A DNA stretch of 64,000 bases from Przewalskia tangutica (GCA_029844215.1 CM056725.1:39524485-39588484), one strand, 5' to 3'; positions 35,279-47,521 are shown, counted from the first letter of the stretch. Numbers and translations: made by a program. Notes: a model not told the origin generated them from the sequence alone.

Positions 35279-36037
35279 TATTTTATATGTGTACGCCGAC
35301 AGTGAGGTAGGATTCCACGGGCGCGTCACATGATTATGATTTATGTCATAGACTGCCGGCAGTGAGGAAGGAATCCACGGGCATGATTGATGTTATGGGC
35401 GTGAGACCCATTGTTATATTTTGAGTGATGACTTTGAGGGCGTGAGTCCCTGACTTGACACGATTGTTTTAGATTGTGAAATGGTATCTTTTTAGAGAAA
35501 ATGTTGATGTTCATTACTCTTGTTATTAGCCGGGCTTTGTGAAACACATTTTTTTTATTATCATACTTGTCTCATGTTTTATATATAGACTATTATGATT
35601 TCATTACAGTATTTTCAGTTTCACATACTTGGTACCTGTTAGATCGACCTCTTCGGGGTTGCGTTCATGCCGCAGTCGAGGCACGATTGCTAATCCGCCT
35701 CTTAGGATCACCGCTCGATTGGGAAAGCTCCATTTCACGGAGGCTTGTCTTTTGCACGGTCCTCGAGGTCATATACTTGTACATTCGTGGTATGGCGGGC
35801 CCCGTCCGTCATAGTTGATTTCATTCTAGAGGTCCGTAATCGTTGTGGGTAAGTTTTGTAAAAAGGATTTAACTGTTCAAGTCTTTAGTTTATATACAGA
35901 AAGGTAACCGTTTTGGTTAGCCTGTTTCTTATTCTATCTTGTTTCATGTTTAAGTTTTTATTTCCGCTGATTTTTCTCTGATGTTGTATCACCAGGTGCC
36001 CGGTAAGGCACCGGGCCATGCCCGGTCGTGACAAAAG

Positions 36038-36050
36038 TGGTATCAAAGCG
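36038..36050 (+). other. Primer-binding site, element E
   Basis: TGGTATCAAAGCG, one change from TGGTATCAGAGC. Confidence 0.8.
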
Positions 36051-36238
36051 ATTAGTCCTCTGAAAGTGTCTACGCATCGTGTCTAGTAGAGTCTTGATTA
36101 TCGGTGTGTTGTGCACCACATCTATAATCAGGAGGTTGCAGGACATTTAGGATTGGTTTCCATTCTTTCACTCTAAGATCATGCAATAGAGCTGTGTTAT
36201 AGGTTGAACTCCTTCTGACATACTTTCCTGTATCAGTT

Positions 36239-36942
36239 ATGCCTCCATGAAAGGCAACCAGGCCCGAAGGCAAGGCGGTGAGGAGTCGCTAGTTAGACGA
36301 GAGTTCTGGCGCACAGCCCGCCCTTACCGAGAGATGTTTGACGGCGAGTTCCACGATGTCGCCAAATTTCACCGAGTTTGGGCAGCGGCTGCTGAGACCG
36401 CGATACCTGAGCCTCCAGTTACACATCCTGGAGCTGAGGATATGAGTTACAAGGATATGGCCCAGTTACTAGCTAGGCTGGTGGCTAGGAATGAGGACAC
36501 ACGAGAGTCGGAGGTTCCGGTAGTACCAGTAGTTCACCCTAGATCTGATAGTTTAAGACTTCGGGACTTCTTGAGTTGCAGTCCACCAGATTTATATGGA
36601 TCGAGAACTGAGGAAGATCCTCAGGAGTTTATTCGACAGCTGCAGTGGATCATGAAAGTGATCAAAGCCTCAGAGACAGAGTCGGTGGTACTAGGTTCAC
36701 ATCGCCTGCGTGATACTGCAGTCGACTGGTTTGATTCGTGGGAGCTGTCCCGGGAAGAGCATGCGCTTCCATCTGGTTGGGACGAGTTCTCAGAGGCATT
36801 TCTTACACATTTCTTGCCCTCGCAGATGAGGAGAGCTCGGGCAGATAGGTTTATGATGTTGAGGCAGAACGAGCGGACGATTCGGGAATACAACATAGAG
36901 TTTGACTCATTGGCTCGGTATGTCCCCGCGTTAGTGGCAACC
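36239..36942 (+). pseudogene. gag of element E, N-terminal and capsid part (interrupted by F)
   Basis: The family start ATGCCTCCA is at 36239, but codon 4 is TGA (CGA in relatives) and a frame change follows before about 36290. From 36247 one frame stays open to 36942. It encodes MSYKDMAQLLARLV, LRLRDFLSCSPPDLYGSRTE and EDPQEFIRQLQWIMKVIKAS. Then come the retrotransposon capsid signature HRLRDTAVDWFDSWE, EAFLTHFLPSQMRRARADRF and REYNIEFDSLARYVPALVA. The last codons before the stop are already LTR F. This is the cleanest coding remnant in the window. Joined with 39848-40347 it covers most of a gag. Confidence 0.88.
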
Positions 36943-39847
36943 TGTTACACCCCGTAAATTCTAGAGGATAGATAAGTTGGCAAACATGTGTTGGAAGGAT
37001 TTTGAGTTTACCTTTGAGTATTGGACCCCAGTTGTTAAGGATTGTAAGGTGTTTAAAAGGCCTAGTGTGTAGTCCGTTGAATCTAGGTCCCAACGCAATA
37101 ACCGCTCGTCGATTGGACATCAGTCAAAAGTTATGGAAGTTTCAAGTTTGGACTTGACAATTATTTTCTGAGTGTTAGCGCCCGGGCCGAGGCGGATTTT
37201 CATGTAAAGGAGAAAATCGATATTTTTATAAGGAGCCTATGGGAGGTGACAAGTGTCCTCCCATCCTTTGACCCTTTAGGCCAAGTCTTGGAAGACTTGA
37301 CCATTTCATTTCAAACCTCCCAAGAGAAAACCCTCTCCCTTCTCTAGGTTTTTGAGAAACCCGCCGAGGAAAAGGTGTTGGTGAACTTGTAGTTTGACGG
37401 AAAAGTGGAAGAAAAGGCTTGTGGGCTTTTCCAAAAGGTAAAAGTTTCCTTCCTCTAGATTTGAGTTTTTACTTATGATAGTAGTTTAGAAGTGAGCCAG
37501 AAATTATATCATTGTTGGAGTTTAGAAGTGAGCCCAAGTGTTATATTATTGTTGGAAATTAGATTTGAGCACGAGGTGTTATAATTAGGCTTGTGTAGTT
37601 TTGGATCTTGTTGTGAAAACCGGGCATGTTAGCCTTAAGATTGTAACTACCTTTTGGTGACAAAGTTAGTCATGTTGTATAGAGGATATTGTGGTAGTTG
37701 AAGATGTTTAGGGTTAGACATCATGTTAACCTAAAACTTGAATTGAAAGAGTATTGAAAAGGGTTTAGAATGGGTTGGATAAAGGTAGTAAGTTCCGTAG
37801 AAACCGGGGCTTTGCTTTTAGCTTATTCTACGTTCGAACTAGAAGTTAATAGATGTCTTATGACCCTTATAGGATTGATAGCGTATCTACTGAAGGGTTC
37901 AATTTGCTTTTTATCGTCGCGAGGTATGTGATTCTTCCTATCCTCTTGATGACTATTTGTGAAATATATAGTGTTAAAGAAATTGATTTTCCAAATTGTG
38001 TCTTGACTTGTTATGAAGTGTAAAGGGCTTCATTAGGTGTAAGAGTAGTAAGTCTTATCCGTTAGTAATGGGCACTAAGAATGAGCCCTCTTGGTCTCAT
38101 AAATGTTTATGTGGTAATTGGTTGGTTTAAAACATAAAGGGTTATAACGGCTTTATGGGAAGTCATTATAACAACTTTATGTGAGTAAAAGAACGGTTGT
38201 TGATTGGTAGAAGTTAAGAGACTTGATCTTGTAAGATAAGAGACTTAACTTAGAATTGTGAAAGTTTTGTAATGTATTCAAAAGTTGTAAAACCTCATTC
38301 GTGAGTAATGAGTAATACTTGGTTTTTGAAAACTTAAGAGTTATACTAGCTTTATGGGAAGTTAGGTATAACGGCATAAGAATGTGAAATGGATTTAAAG
38401 TGGGAACAAGTATCGAACACACCTAATAAAGGAAATGGTTTCACTAATTGATTATATTAAAACCAGAAACCTCCATCCATAGAAACTAAGATAAGACAAA
38501 ATGATATTACATTTCCTAGATCATCTAAAATGAGAATCATTGATAACAAGTTCGACTTTTCTTAAAATTCCAAAGAATGAACTTAATGGATTGCAAAGGA
38601 TAATGTCTTGGATTTTGGAAAAGAGAAGTAACTTGAGTTTGAAAGTATAAATCACTTGTTTTCAAATATCGAACTTTTCTTAAGGGAAAAGTAAATGACT
38701 TGGTTTTAAAAGGTAGGAATACTTGACCTTTAAGGAGTTAATTACTTGGACTTTTAAAAGGTATACTTGACGTTATGTTAATTGTGTTTGAAATGCGTGT
38801 TTTAAACATGAATGTGTGTGATACTACGTGTGATAGTATCGTATGGTTTCTACGTAAAGAGGTCTTTGAAGGTAGGAAAGAATGTAGTATTTTGGGGTTG
38901 GAACCCGGTTTGTCGACTTAAACGAAGGTACTTTGAGTTGTGTGTAACTTGTTGTGGTGATAGTTTTGTTGTTGTGCAAGTGTTTGACCTTGTGCTCACA
39001 GTCTCTCGACGGAGGCGGATATCGGGTGGTATGATGGACATATCGACACGTTGGGTAGCCAGGGTATGCTTCCACTATATTGATCCTTTGGGACATATCG
39101 ACCGTTGGGGTAGCCGTGTTATCTTGTAAATTGGACATACCGACACGTTGGGTAGCCAGTATCGTCCACGTGAAGTATTATCGGTATTTGTTTGGACATA
39201 CCGACACGTTGGGTAGCCGTATGCGCCCACATGGTATTATCCGGGTATTTGTTTGGACATGTATTATCCAGGTATTTGTTTGGACATGTAGCCCAAGTAT
39301 CGTCCACGATGGTATTATCTTGTTATTGGTTGGGACATACCGACACGTTAGGTAGCCCAGTATAGTACTATCTTGTTATTGGGTTGGACATACCGTTGGG
39401 TAGCCGTATCGTCCACTTTGAGTAATGATCTTTCGGCGTGAGTCCACGACTTGATGTGATTTGATTTGGTATATCGTGGTGTCTGTAGTTGGTTATCATA
39501 CATGTCTCCTTTCCTTATAGACTATTATGATTTCATTTACGTGATTTTTTTATTCGCATACTAGTTGAGATACATCGCTTGTTGATCCGCACTTTGGATC
39601 GCAGCTCCATTCGAGACTTTGTCACTTGTTGTAGAACTTTTGTACATTCAGGTATGGCGGGGTCTGTCCGTCGTGAGATGTTATAAAAATTCTTTGTTAG
39701 TTATTTTTCGAAAAGGTAACCGCTTTGTTTTCTTTTCATTGGTTATCATGTATGAGTTTTAATTTCCGCTGATTTTCTCTGATGTTGTTTGACTACTTGG
39801 GTGCCCGGGTAAGGCACCAGTCGCGGGCCCGGTTTCGGGTCGTGACA
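36943..39847 (+). mobile_element. Solo LTR F, inserted in gag of element E
   Basis: A single LTR of 2905 bp, TGTTACACCCCGTAAATTC to GGTCGTGACA, with no interior or partner. It has a perfect 5-bp target duplication, CAACC at 36938-36942 and 39848-39852, and the gag frame continues exactly across it. It therefore arose by recombination between the two LTRs of a former full element. It has the dyad at 37241-37262 (GGGAGGTGACA and TGTCCTCCC) without a clear TATA box downstream, and GAG|GTATGT near 37920. The repeat is at 39035-39420. Its sequence is the most divergent of the plus-strand LTRs. Confidence 0.93.
39035..39420 (+). repeat. Minisatellite in solo LTR F
   Basis: About seven irregular units with GGACATACCGACACGTTGGG, TAGCC, then ATCGTCCAC and GGTATTATC. 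Confidence 0.83.
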
Positions 39848-40347
39848 CAACCATGGAGGATAGAGTGCACCGTTATGTCACAGGGCTCGATGACTACTTA
39901 GCAGAGAGTTGCACGGGAGTAGCTCTTCAGCCGGGCATGGACATTGCCCGCATGCAGGCTTATGCACTTGGATGTGAGGAACGTAGAGACCGACGTAGGG
40001 ACCATGATCAGCATAAGAGGGCCAAGACAGCAGGGTCCTTTGGTAACTTTCGAGGCAGACAACCTCAACAACAGGCTAGGTCAACATTTCAGCCGACACA
40101 GAGTGCTCCTTCCCAGTTTTCTAGCAGGAGGTTTGATCGCCGGGGATATTCGGGAGCAAGTCAGGGCTCCAGGGCTGCAGGGTCACAGATATTCGATGGT
40201 AGTAGCCAGGGGAAGCCACCTTTACCTCGGTGTGGTCGCTGTAATAGATTCCATGTTGGGGAGTGTCGTACTACTTCGACCGCTTGTTATGCTTGCGGCC
40301 AACAGGGCCATTTGGCGAGACCGCCACCGCAGGTGGCACCGGGATAG
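39848..40347 (+). pseudogene. gag of element E, C-terminal part with zinc knuckle
   Basis: Continues gag from 36942 in frame: MEDRVHRYVTGLDDYLAESC and LQPGMDIARMQAYALGCEER, then a basic region (RRDRRRDHDQHKRAK), SFGNFRGRQPQQQ and a Gln/Ser-rich linker. The nucleic-acid-binding end has CGRCNRFHVGEC and CYACGQQGHLAR. The fourth ligand of the second CCHC knuckle (Cys) is replaced by Pro-Pro, probably by a small deletion, and a stop follows at 40347. No protease follows. Confidence 0.87.
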
Positions 40348-40955
40348 CACTACACGGATCGATTGCGGGTTCTTCGCCTTCAATGGCTAGGCAGATGTTC
40401 ATACACCTACAGCCACCAGGGTCGCGTGGAAGTTCCCAGTTTTAGCGGTCCTTTGAACCGCCTATTTGATTTTCAGGTATATCCTTAACCCTCTAGAGAC
40501 TAGTTTGTATTGATGATATGATGATGTGTTAAAGTGTTATGTTTGGATAGCACTGTGTAAAATTGTGAGCCTTAGAGTATTATAACAGTTGAGGCCTTAG
40601 ATGTAAGGCTGTCTTGAGTAGAAGATTTTACGGTTAGTCTTTGTCGGAGTGCATGGTATACGTGGGGTGTATTCATGTGATAAATCCATGGGTAGTTTGA
40701 GATAGAAGTGGTAACTTTCATGACGTGAATTAGTAAGATTGTTCTGGATCGGGGAACGAGAGAGTTTGGCGCGATAATGGGTCGGGTTGAGGCCATTTCG
40801 CGGGTCAACCCGCAGCCCGGATTGAGTTGGGGTCAGTTTGAGGTAGTCCCGCTAGGTAATAGGATCACGAGAGTGTTAGGCCCAAGTTTAGGTAACCATT
40901 ATACGAGTTCGTGGATACGTTCGACCAGTAGTCGGGCCGATGAGATCAGCCCATC
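40348..40955 (+). other. Shared spacer module, element E
   Basis: AGCGGTCC/AACCGCC and CAGGTATATCC lie near 40443-40485. The inverted repeat CGGGTTGA (40783-40790) and TCAACCCG (40805-40812) follows. From about 40815 the translation QPGLSWGQFEVVP and VLGPSLGNHYTSSW faintly follows the integrase N-terminus (WKWE, GLPRTL, HDSIW). The right part may therefore be decayed integrase, while the left ~330 bp has no recognisable origin. Confidence 0.65.
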
Positions 40956-41271
40956 TTGTCTTTCAGTAAGGACTGTTTACTCGGCGGAGGGTTATGCGAG
41001 ATGTTATATATCAGGAAGGTTGTAAGGCTGCACGAGGTTCCTACTTTTTATTTTATGACAGGCAGTGGAGCCCAGTTTACGGCTATTTTCTTTTTCTGGA
41101 GGTTTTACCACGCGAGGTTAGGAACTCAGGGGAGTCTCAGTATTGCATTCACCCTCGGGCCGACGACCAAACAACGCGTTTTATCCAGATATTTGAGGAT
41201 AGGTTACGGGCCGGTGTTTTGATTTCGGGGGAGCGGTGAGGATTATTTGCCTCGTGTTGAGTAGGTATTAT
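40956..41271 (+). pseudogene. Integrase core remnant of element E, first part
   Basis: Motifs lie in alternating frames: VRTVYSAEGYAR, RKVVRLHEVPTF, GSGAQFTA, ARLGTQGSLSIAFTLGPTT and FIQIFEDRLRAGVL. They correspond to YIREIVRLHGVP, DRGAQFTA, GTQVSLSTAFHPQTD and IQTLEDMLRACV of gypsy integrases. The SDRG catalytic Asp is absent from the GSGAQFTA segment. Element G interrupts it at 41271 and it resumes at 50614. Confidence 0.82.
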
Positions 41272-44200
41272 TGTCACGACCCGACCCCGGGCTCGCGACT
41301 GGTGCCTTACCCCGGGCACCCTAGTGATAAAACATCAGAGAAAATCAGCGGAATTAAAAACTCATAAAGACAAACAGTGAAATAAGACAAAGCAACCAAA
41401 ACGGTTACCTTCTCAGATATATAAATAAAAACTTGAACAGTTACATCCCTTTACAAACCTTGCCCACAACAAGATTACTGCACTTCTAAGAATGTTATAA
41501 CAACAACGACGGGACAGGGCCCCGCCATACCCCTGAATATAAGTACCTACAACGACAGGGGACTATACCAAAGATAAGCCTCCGGAGAAACGGAGCTTCC
41601 CAAAATGCTGAACTGTGATCCTATGAGCGAGGATCGACGACTGGTGTACCTCTACCTGCGGCATGAACGCAGCCCCAAGAGGTCGATAACAGTACCAAGT
41701 ATGTGAAATCAGAAGTATCAAATCAAATCATAACATTTTAAAACCAATTACAAATACGTACGAACAACCAATTTAACTGTGCATGGTTCCACAACATAAA
41801 CAAGAGCAAAATAGATATAACGTAACTGGTCTTTTCTAGGCCGCTAATGATCGAAACAAGGCCAATCGCCCATAGTATCATTATGCGTGCCTAATCCTGG
41901 AACTCCCGCAGTCCGCATAGGTCACACAGACCCGCATGAGGTATTCTCGCGACGGTAGCTAACCCGCGACATCATCCTCGACTCCCGCATCCGCGTAGTC
42001 ACACGCATCGTATGAGGTATTCTCGTGACGTAACACACCCGGAGTGATCATCCTGGAACTCCCGCAGCTCCGCATAGTCACACAGACCGCATGAGGTATT
42101 CCTCGCATCGAGGGTGCAAGTCCTCGGCATCATAACAAGTCAGGGGGGTATGTGATATAATAGCAGTACAACGGGCTTATCGTTTAACAACGTAAGCACA
42201 ACAAGAATAACCCCCTTACACAAACATCACAAGACACTAACACACGTAGCATCATAATATGTTTACTTATCAAACCATCTTACTACACTTTCCAGAAATC
42301 AATACAAGACTTTCATAAACAAATAAGCAAACCGTTCCTTTTATCTTTCTTAAGTCGTTATACCTAACTTCCCATAAAGCTAGTATAACACTTAAGCTTT
42401 TAAAACCAAGTATTTCTTTTCTTTCAAAAATGATTCATAACTCTTTTGAAATACTTCAAGATTCTTATTATTTAAAACTCAAGTCAAAAGACATCAAAGT
42501 AAAACCAAAACAATTTCCATACCTTATTTTTAAACCAATCTTAAGACAAAAGCGTGCCTTCTTTTTTTTAAACCATTTTAAGACAAAACCCTACCTTCCT
42601 TTAAAACAAAGGCACTTTTTCCTTTTTAAAGTCAAGTAGCAATATACTTTTTAAACCAAGGGTCTTACTCTTTTAAAAACAAGTAACCTATACCTTTAAA
42701 TCAAGTTATTTATAAGTCAAGTTATCATTTTAAATCCAATGATAAAACCATTCTTATTTTCGAAATCAAGATAACTTTATTCTTTAAAAGACCACACACC
42801 CATTACTCATGAGTGAGGTTTTACAACTTTTTAACATAATTCAAGTCCTTAATATTTCATAACAAGTCACTTAACTTTGGAATCAAGTCAAGGACACAAA
42901 AGGAAAATCAACTTCCTTTAAACACACGCGAGGCCTACCGCACTAAATATATTTCACAAATATCATGCTAGAAAGGATAGGAAGAGGTTCACATACCACG
43001 CGACGATTATCGACAATTAGCAAAACACTCCAAAGTACTCTAACCTTGCTCGCCTTTTCTACCCTTCAAGTAGAATACGCTACTCGTAGTACTTCAACCT
43101 ATAAAGGCCACAAAACGTCTATCAACCTCTAGATCTCTTTGTAGAATAATTCTAGATACAAGATTCCTTATTCTACGGAAAATTCGGCAGCACCTCCCCC
43201 CCCGCAACCTCATAAATCTCCTCCCCTAACGAGGCTTGCTATCAAACCAACAATCCCAGGGGGGGTTACACGTCTAACCGGACGTGTACAATTCTACTCC
43301 ACCATAATACTACAAGTCTCATCAGAATACAAATCCTATGTAAATACAGTTCAATTCTTATCCATACTCATTCTACATATAGTATACTCAACTATACATT
43401 ACTACAACATGTAATATCCAATTACAATAGGGGGACAAAGATCATTACCTCGATAAGCCCAAAATTATCCAAGATTATAAGTCGATCCTGAGCAACGTTT
43501 AGCTCCAAATCCTTACGCTCCAACCCGCTCCAAGAAACCCTTAGAAGTTTCTAAACAACTTCTCTTAACACTTCATCTAAGCTATGAAGATTTTTCTAGG
43601 GCTTCGTTTTTGCGACTAAAGGAATAAAGTAGTATTTCCGGGCTCTTAATATTTGAAAAAAACTTTGGAAAACTACTAGGAATACTAGGCTAAAGTATTT
43701 GGGACTATACCAACACTTGAAGAATTTTTCTACAAAGGGGAAATTTCTGACGAGAGCTACACAAGAGGGGATTTTTTTCTGACTTAGAAACAATTAAGTG
43801 GATGAAGAAGTCTTGAAATCAATGGGGTATGCCAAGATCTAGGCAAGTGTGTGGTGAGGATGGGGTACATGTGTGTGGGTAGTTGGCCAACCATTTGTCC
43901 ACCATAACAATGGGACAAGTGGCAAGCCACTTGTCCCACCCAAAAACCGTCCAACACACCACTAACAATCGCCCACACGGGCCTCTCGCCCAAAATATTC
44001 CGTCTTCCAAAAATATCCGTAATGCCAAAAATCCGAAAATAAAGTGGGCCCTACAAAACCAGAATTCTCCCGTGGCCCCACGTGACCAATTTCGGAAATA
44101 AAATTCCATAATTCTCAAATATTCCAAAAGTCCGAATACCATTGGGAATCCACCCCATTAATGAACCTTTTTCCTTCACAAAATCCGAAACTTTTCCGCC

Positions 44201-44291
44201 GAAAAATCACATCTTTCTTCCTTTCCAATTTTAATGTCGATTTACGCACGCACGCCCTCATATACATACTCTGGAACTACGGGGTGTAACA
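41272..44291 (-). repeat. 3' LTR of element G
   Basis: On the plus strand TGTCACGACCCGACC to GGGGTGTAACA, 3020 bp. It is shorter than the partner because the TATA region (17 bp, near 43830) and the dyad region (about 28 bp, near 43990) are lost. It carries a CCGCATAGTCACAC tandem repeat at about 41897-42110. Confidence 0.93.
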
Positions 44292-44326
44292 TTCTTCCCC
44301 CCTTAGAAACATTCGTCCCGAATGTT
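44292..44326 (-). other. Polypurine tract and pre-PPT hairpin, element G
   Basis: Plus strand TTCTTCCCCCCTT (44292-44304) next to the LTR, then AACATTCG/TCC/CGAATGTT at 44308-44326. Confidence 0.87.
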
Positions 44327-44682
44327 CCTTCTAAGCCTCCAAACATACCTGTCGGTATAGTCTTCCCTATTATGCTTACGAAACCAATTATGCCACATTT
44401 GGCCATAATACAACATACGCGCAAAACTCACATCCGAGTCAACGAAGAACCACCTCCAACGTGTATAACAACACTAAAGCTTCCACCCCTGGTCCAAAGG
44501 ATACTTTCTTCCCATCTTCACTTATAAAAAGGACACTTCCATTTTCTTAACACATCTTAGCCTCTTTTCTTACTCGGTGTACCTTCCTCGTACACTCGAA
44601 CTCTTCCTACTATACGTACCACATTTCTGTCATTGCTTCAGTTTCCAAAATCTCGGGGTTACTATCTCTAACTTGGTCATCA

Positions 44683-45541
44683 TTAACTGGGAACACTCTG
44701 GATGGATCTCCGATACTCTTTCGAAGCATAGTAACCTGGGAGACCGGACGTACTGTCTCCTAAGTCGGACGACAGTGCTAACTTATAGGCAACCTGGCCT
44801 ATTTTACAAACGATCTGAAAATGCCCAAAGTACCTCGGGCTAAGTTTCCCCTGCTTTCCAAATCTCGTCACACCCTTCCGGGGTGGTACCTTCAAGAAGA
44901 CCCACCGTCAATCCTGAACTCCAAGTGTCGACGCCGATTACCCGCACGACTCCTGTTGACTCTGAGCTGCTAAAAACCTCTTCTGGATAAGCTTCACCTT
45001 ACCCACATCCTGCTGAATCAAGTAGGGACCAACTATCTGAACCTTGCCAACATCGAACCAATCGACCGGCAACCTACACTTTCGCCCATACAAGGCTTCA
45101 TAAGGCACCATCCGAATACTAAAATGGTAGCTATATAATACTCACTCAACAAGAGGCAAATAATCCTCACAGCTACCCCTGAAATCAAAACACCGGCCCG
45201 TAACCTATCCTCAAATGTCTGGATAAAACGCGTTGTTCGTCCGTCGCCCGCGGTGAATGCACATCGAGACTCACCTGAGTTCCTAACCCGCCGGGTAAAA
45301 CCTCCCCAAAAAAGAAATAGCCATAACTGGGCTCCACTGCCTGCCATAAAATAAAAGTAGGAACCCCGTGCAGCCTTACAACCTTCCTGATATACAACAT
45401 CTCGCATAACCCTCCGCCGAGTAAATGGCCCCGACTAAAAGACAAGATGGGCTGACCCCATCGCCCTACCATCGTCGAACGCATCCACAAACTCGCACGA
45501 TGGTTACCTAAACTTGGTCCTAACACCTCGTGACTTATCAT
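44683..45541 (-). pseudogene. Integrase remnant of element G
   Basis: From high to low coordinate on the minus strand: VLGPSLGNH (a diverged N-terminal part), IRKVVRLHGVPTF, LGTQVSLDVHSPRATDEQ, then PYEALYGRKC-like and PVDWFDVGKVQ sequence near 45050-45100. Last comes the GPY/F-type domain at 44683-44895 (GVTRFGKQGKLSPRYFGHFQ, VAYKLAL), where the usual GPF reads GHF. Breaks occur between blocks. Nearly the same segment is present in E (40956-41271 plus 50614-51062). Confidence 0.83.
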
Positions 45542-46030
45542 CTAGCGGGACCACCTCAACCGACCCCACTACATTCCGGCCGCGGGTTGACTCGCGATAT
45601 GGCCTCAACCCACCCACTTCATACTAAACTCGCTCCCGATCCGAACAATCTTACTGGGCTTTACGTCATGAAAGCTACCACTTCCATCTCACACTACCCA
45701 TGGAATTATCCCACAATATATATCACGCATACCAAGTACTTCGACAAAGACCAACCGTAACATCCACTCAGGACGGCCTTGCATCCAAGGTCCCAACTGT
45801 TATAAATTCTAAGACTCCCCATTTTCTCGTCCCCAGACTTACCCTTTTCAACTACCCATGTTTTCTAATCACAACTTACACAATGCTACCCGAACATAGC
45901 ACTCCACATGTATCTACCATAAAGACCTAAACAAGTCTCTTAAGGCTGAAGATATCTCTGTAACTACTGCCTCACTTTCCCTTTGCCGCTCTAATCAAAT
46001 CCTGCTCTACTGGGCGCATAACTATAGACG
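45542..46030 (-). other. Shared spacer module, element G
   Basis: Holds the inverted repeat CGGGTTGA (45583-45590, plus) and TCAACCC (45605-45611), plus AT-rich sequence related to the spacers of C and E. The downstream frames of up to 76 codons have no recognisable content. Confidence 0.62.
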
Positions 46031-47332
46031 GTGATGAACCAGCCACTGATCCCGAAGGCTGAGTCGTAACATCCGCGCCACCTCTGGTCGGATAATTTCT
46101 CGCAAAAATGGCCCTGCTGGCCGCAAGCCTAACAAGTTATCTAAGTAGTACGACACACCCCATAAGAACACCTACCGCAACGGCCATACCGAGGTTGGGG
46201 TGGCCTCCTCTGGCTAACACCCCTTCCTCTACGAACCACTGAATCTGCAACTGACTTGATAGGCTAAGTCATCCCACCTGTATCCCTCCTACTAGGACAT
46301 TCTCTCCTCACATGGCCCTGACGGCCGCTGGTAAAACAAGCATTAGTAAAAAGACGGCATTTCTGATGACGTCTACCACATAGTGAACACCGAGGGAAAA
46401 TCAACTGGGCCGGCTAGAACCTATGCAAATCGTGAATCGTAAACCCCGAGTTCTCACCAACTCCTAAATACCCCGAACGCCCCAAGTCCGCGAGGACCAC
46501 TTATATCTTGGCGGAGGCGCATAACCACCTGGCCGGAAGGTCCGCTCGAAAGTTATCAAAGGACCTCGCTGCTCGCCTCTTCGCGATCTTGGTTAATCCG
46601 TCGATCTCCACGCTCCTCGCCAGGCGTAAGCTCAGACGCGGGCAATGTCCATGTCCGATCAAGAGCTACTCTTGTACAACACTCGCTAGATAATCGCTAT
46701 GTCTGTGACATATCGGTGCACTCTATCCTCCATGTTTGCCATCGACGGGACATAACGAGCCAAAAGTCAAACTCTATATCAGATTCCCGAACCGTCCCGC
46801 CTGCTCGCCCCAACCTCATAAATCTATCTGCCCGAGCTCTCCTCATCTGCGAGGGCAAGAAGTGTGTAAGAAATGCCTCTGAGGTCTTGATCACTTTCAT
46901 GATCCGCTGCAACTGTCGAATAAACTCCTGATGATCTTCATCAGTCCTCAATCCATAGGACTCGGGTGGACTACAACTCAAGAAGTCCTGAAGTCTCAAA
47001 ACTATCGGATCTAGGGTGAACCACTGGTACTGCCGGAACCACCGGCTCCCATCCGTCCTCATTCCCAGCCACCAGACTAGCTAGTAACTGGGCCATCTCC
47101 TTGTAACTCATATCCTTTGTTCCTGTCCGTGGGACTAGAGGCTCAGGTATCGTGGTCTCAATAGCTACTGCTACTGCTCTAAACTCTCCTGGGGCAAGCG
47201 GCGTCACAGAACTCCCCGAATGAAGCGATGTCTCGGATAATGGTTGGGCCCGTGCCCTGGTAACCCTCTCAGACTTACTCGCAGCCTCCTTCGCTGTCTT
47301 GCCTTCGCTCTGGTTGCCTTGCGTAGAGGCAT
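46031..47332 (-). pseudogene. gag remnant of element G with 40-codon capsid deletion
   Basis: Start codon at 47332 on the minus strand (ATGCCTCTACGCAAGGCAACC). Readable parts: KDMSYKEMAQLLASLVAGNE, LRLQDFLSCSPPESYGLRT, QEFIRQLQRIMKVIKTSE joined directly to AFLTHFLPSQMRRARADRF. Relative to E, 120 bp encoding HRLRDTAVDWFDSWE and neighbours is missing in frame, between two CTCAGAG repeats (one copy left at 46877-46883). Two zinc-knuckle-like modules follow: CFTSGRQGHVRREC near 46310-46350, with the second Cys replaced by Ser, and an ACGQQGHF-type copy near 46100-46130. Other frameshifts exist. Confidence 0.82.
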
Positions 47333-47521
47333 AACGGGTGAAAAGAATACGTCAGAGGGAGTCCAACTTATAACACAACTCTAAGGCACGATCTCAGAGT
47401 GAGAAGAATGGAAACCAATCCTAAATATCCTGCAGCCTCCTGATTATAGGGGTGGTGCACAACACACCGATAATCAAGACTCTACTAGATACGGTCTGTA
47501 GACACTTTCCGAGGATTAACT

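Larger units (their letters stand above)
32573..36033 (+). repeat. 5' LTR of element E
   Basis: TGTTATACCCCGTAGTTC to GGTCGTGACA, 3461 bp. Contains the dyad, TATA, two tandem-repeat regions and a GAG|GTATGT site near 33953. The preceding GTAAG (32568-32572) is the expected left target duplication. Confidence 0.92.

Noticed and set aside
42430..42639. 69-codon Lys/Phe-rich frame, repeated at 48690
   Set aside because: AT-rich LTR sequence on the strand opposite to element G; conserved only because both are LTRs of one element.
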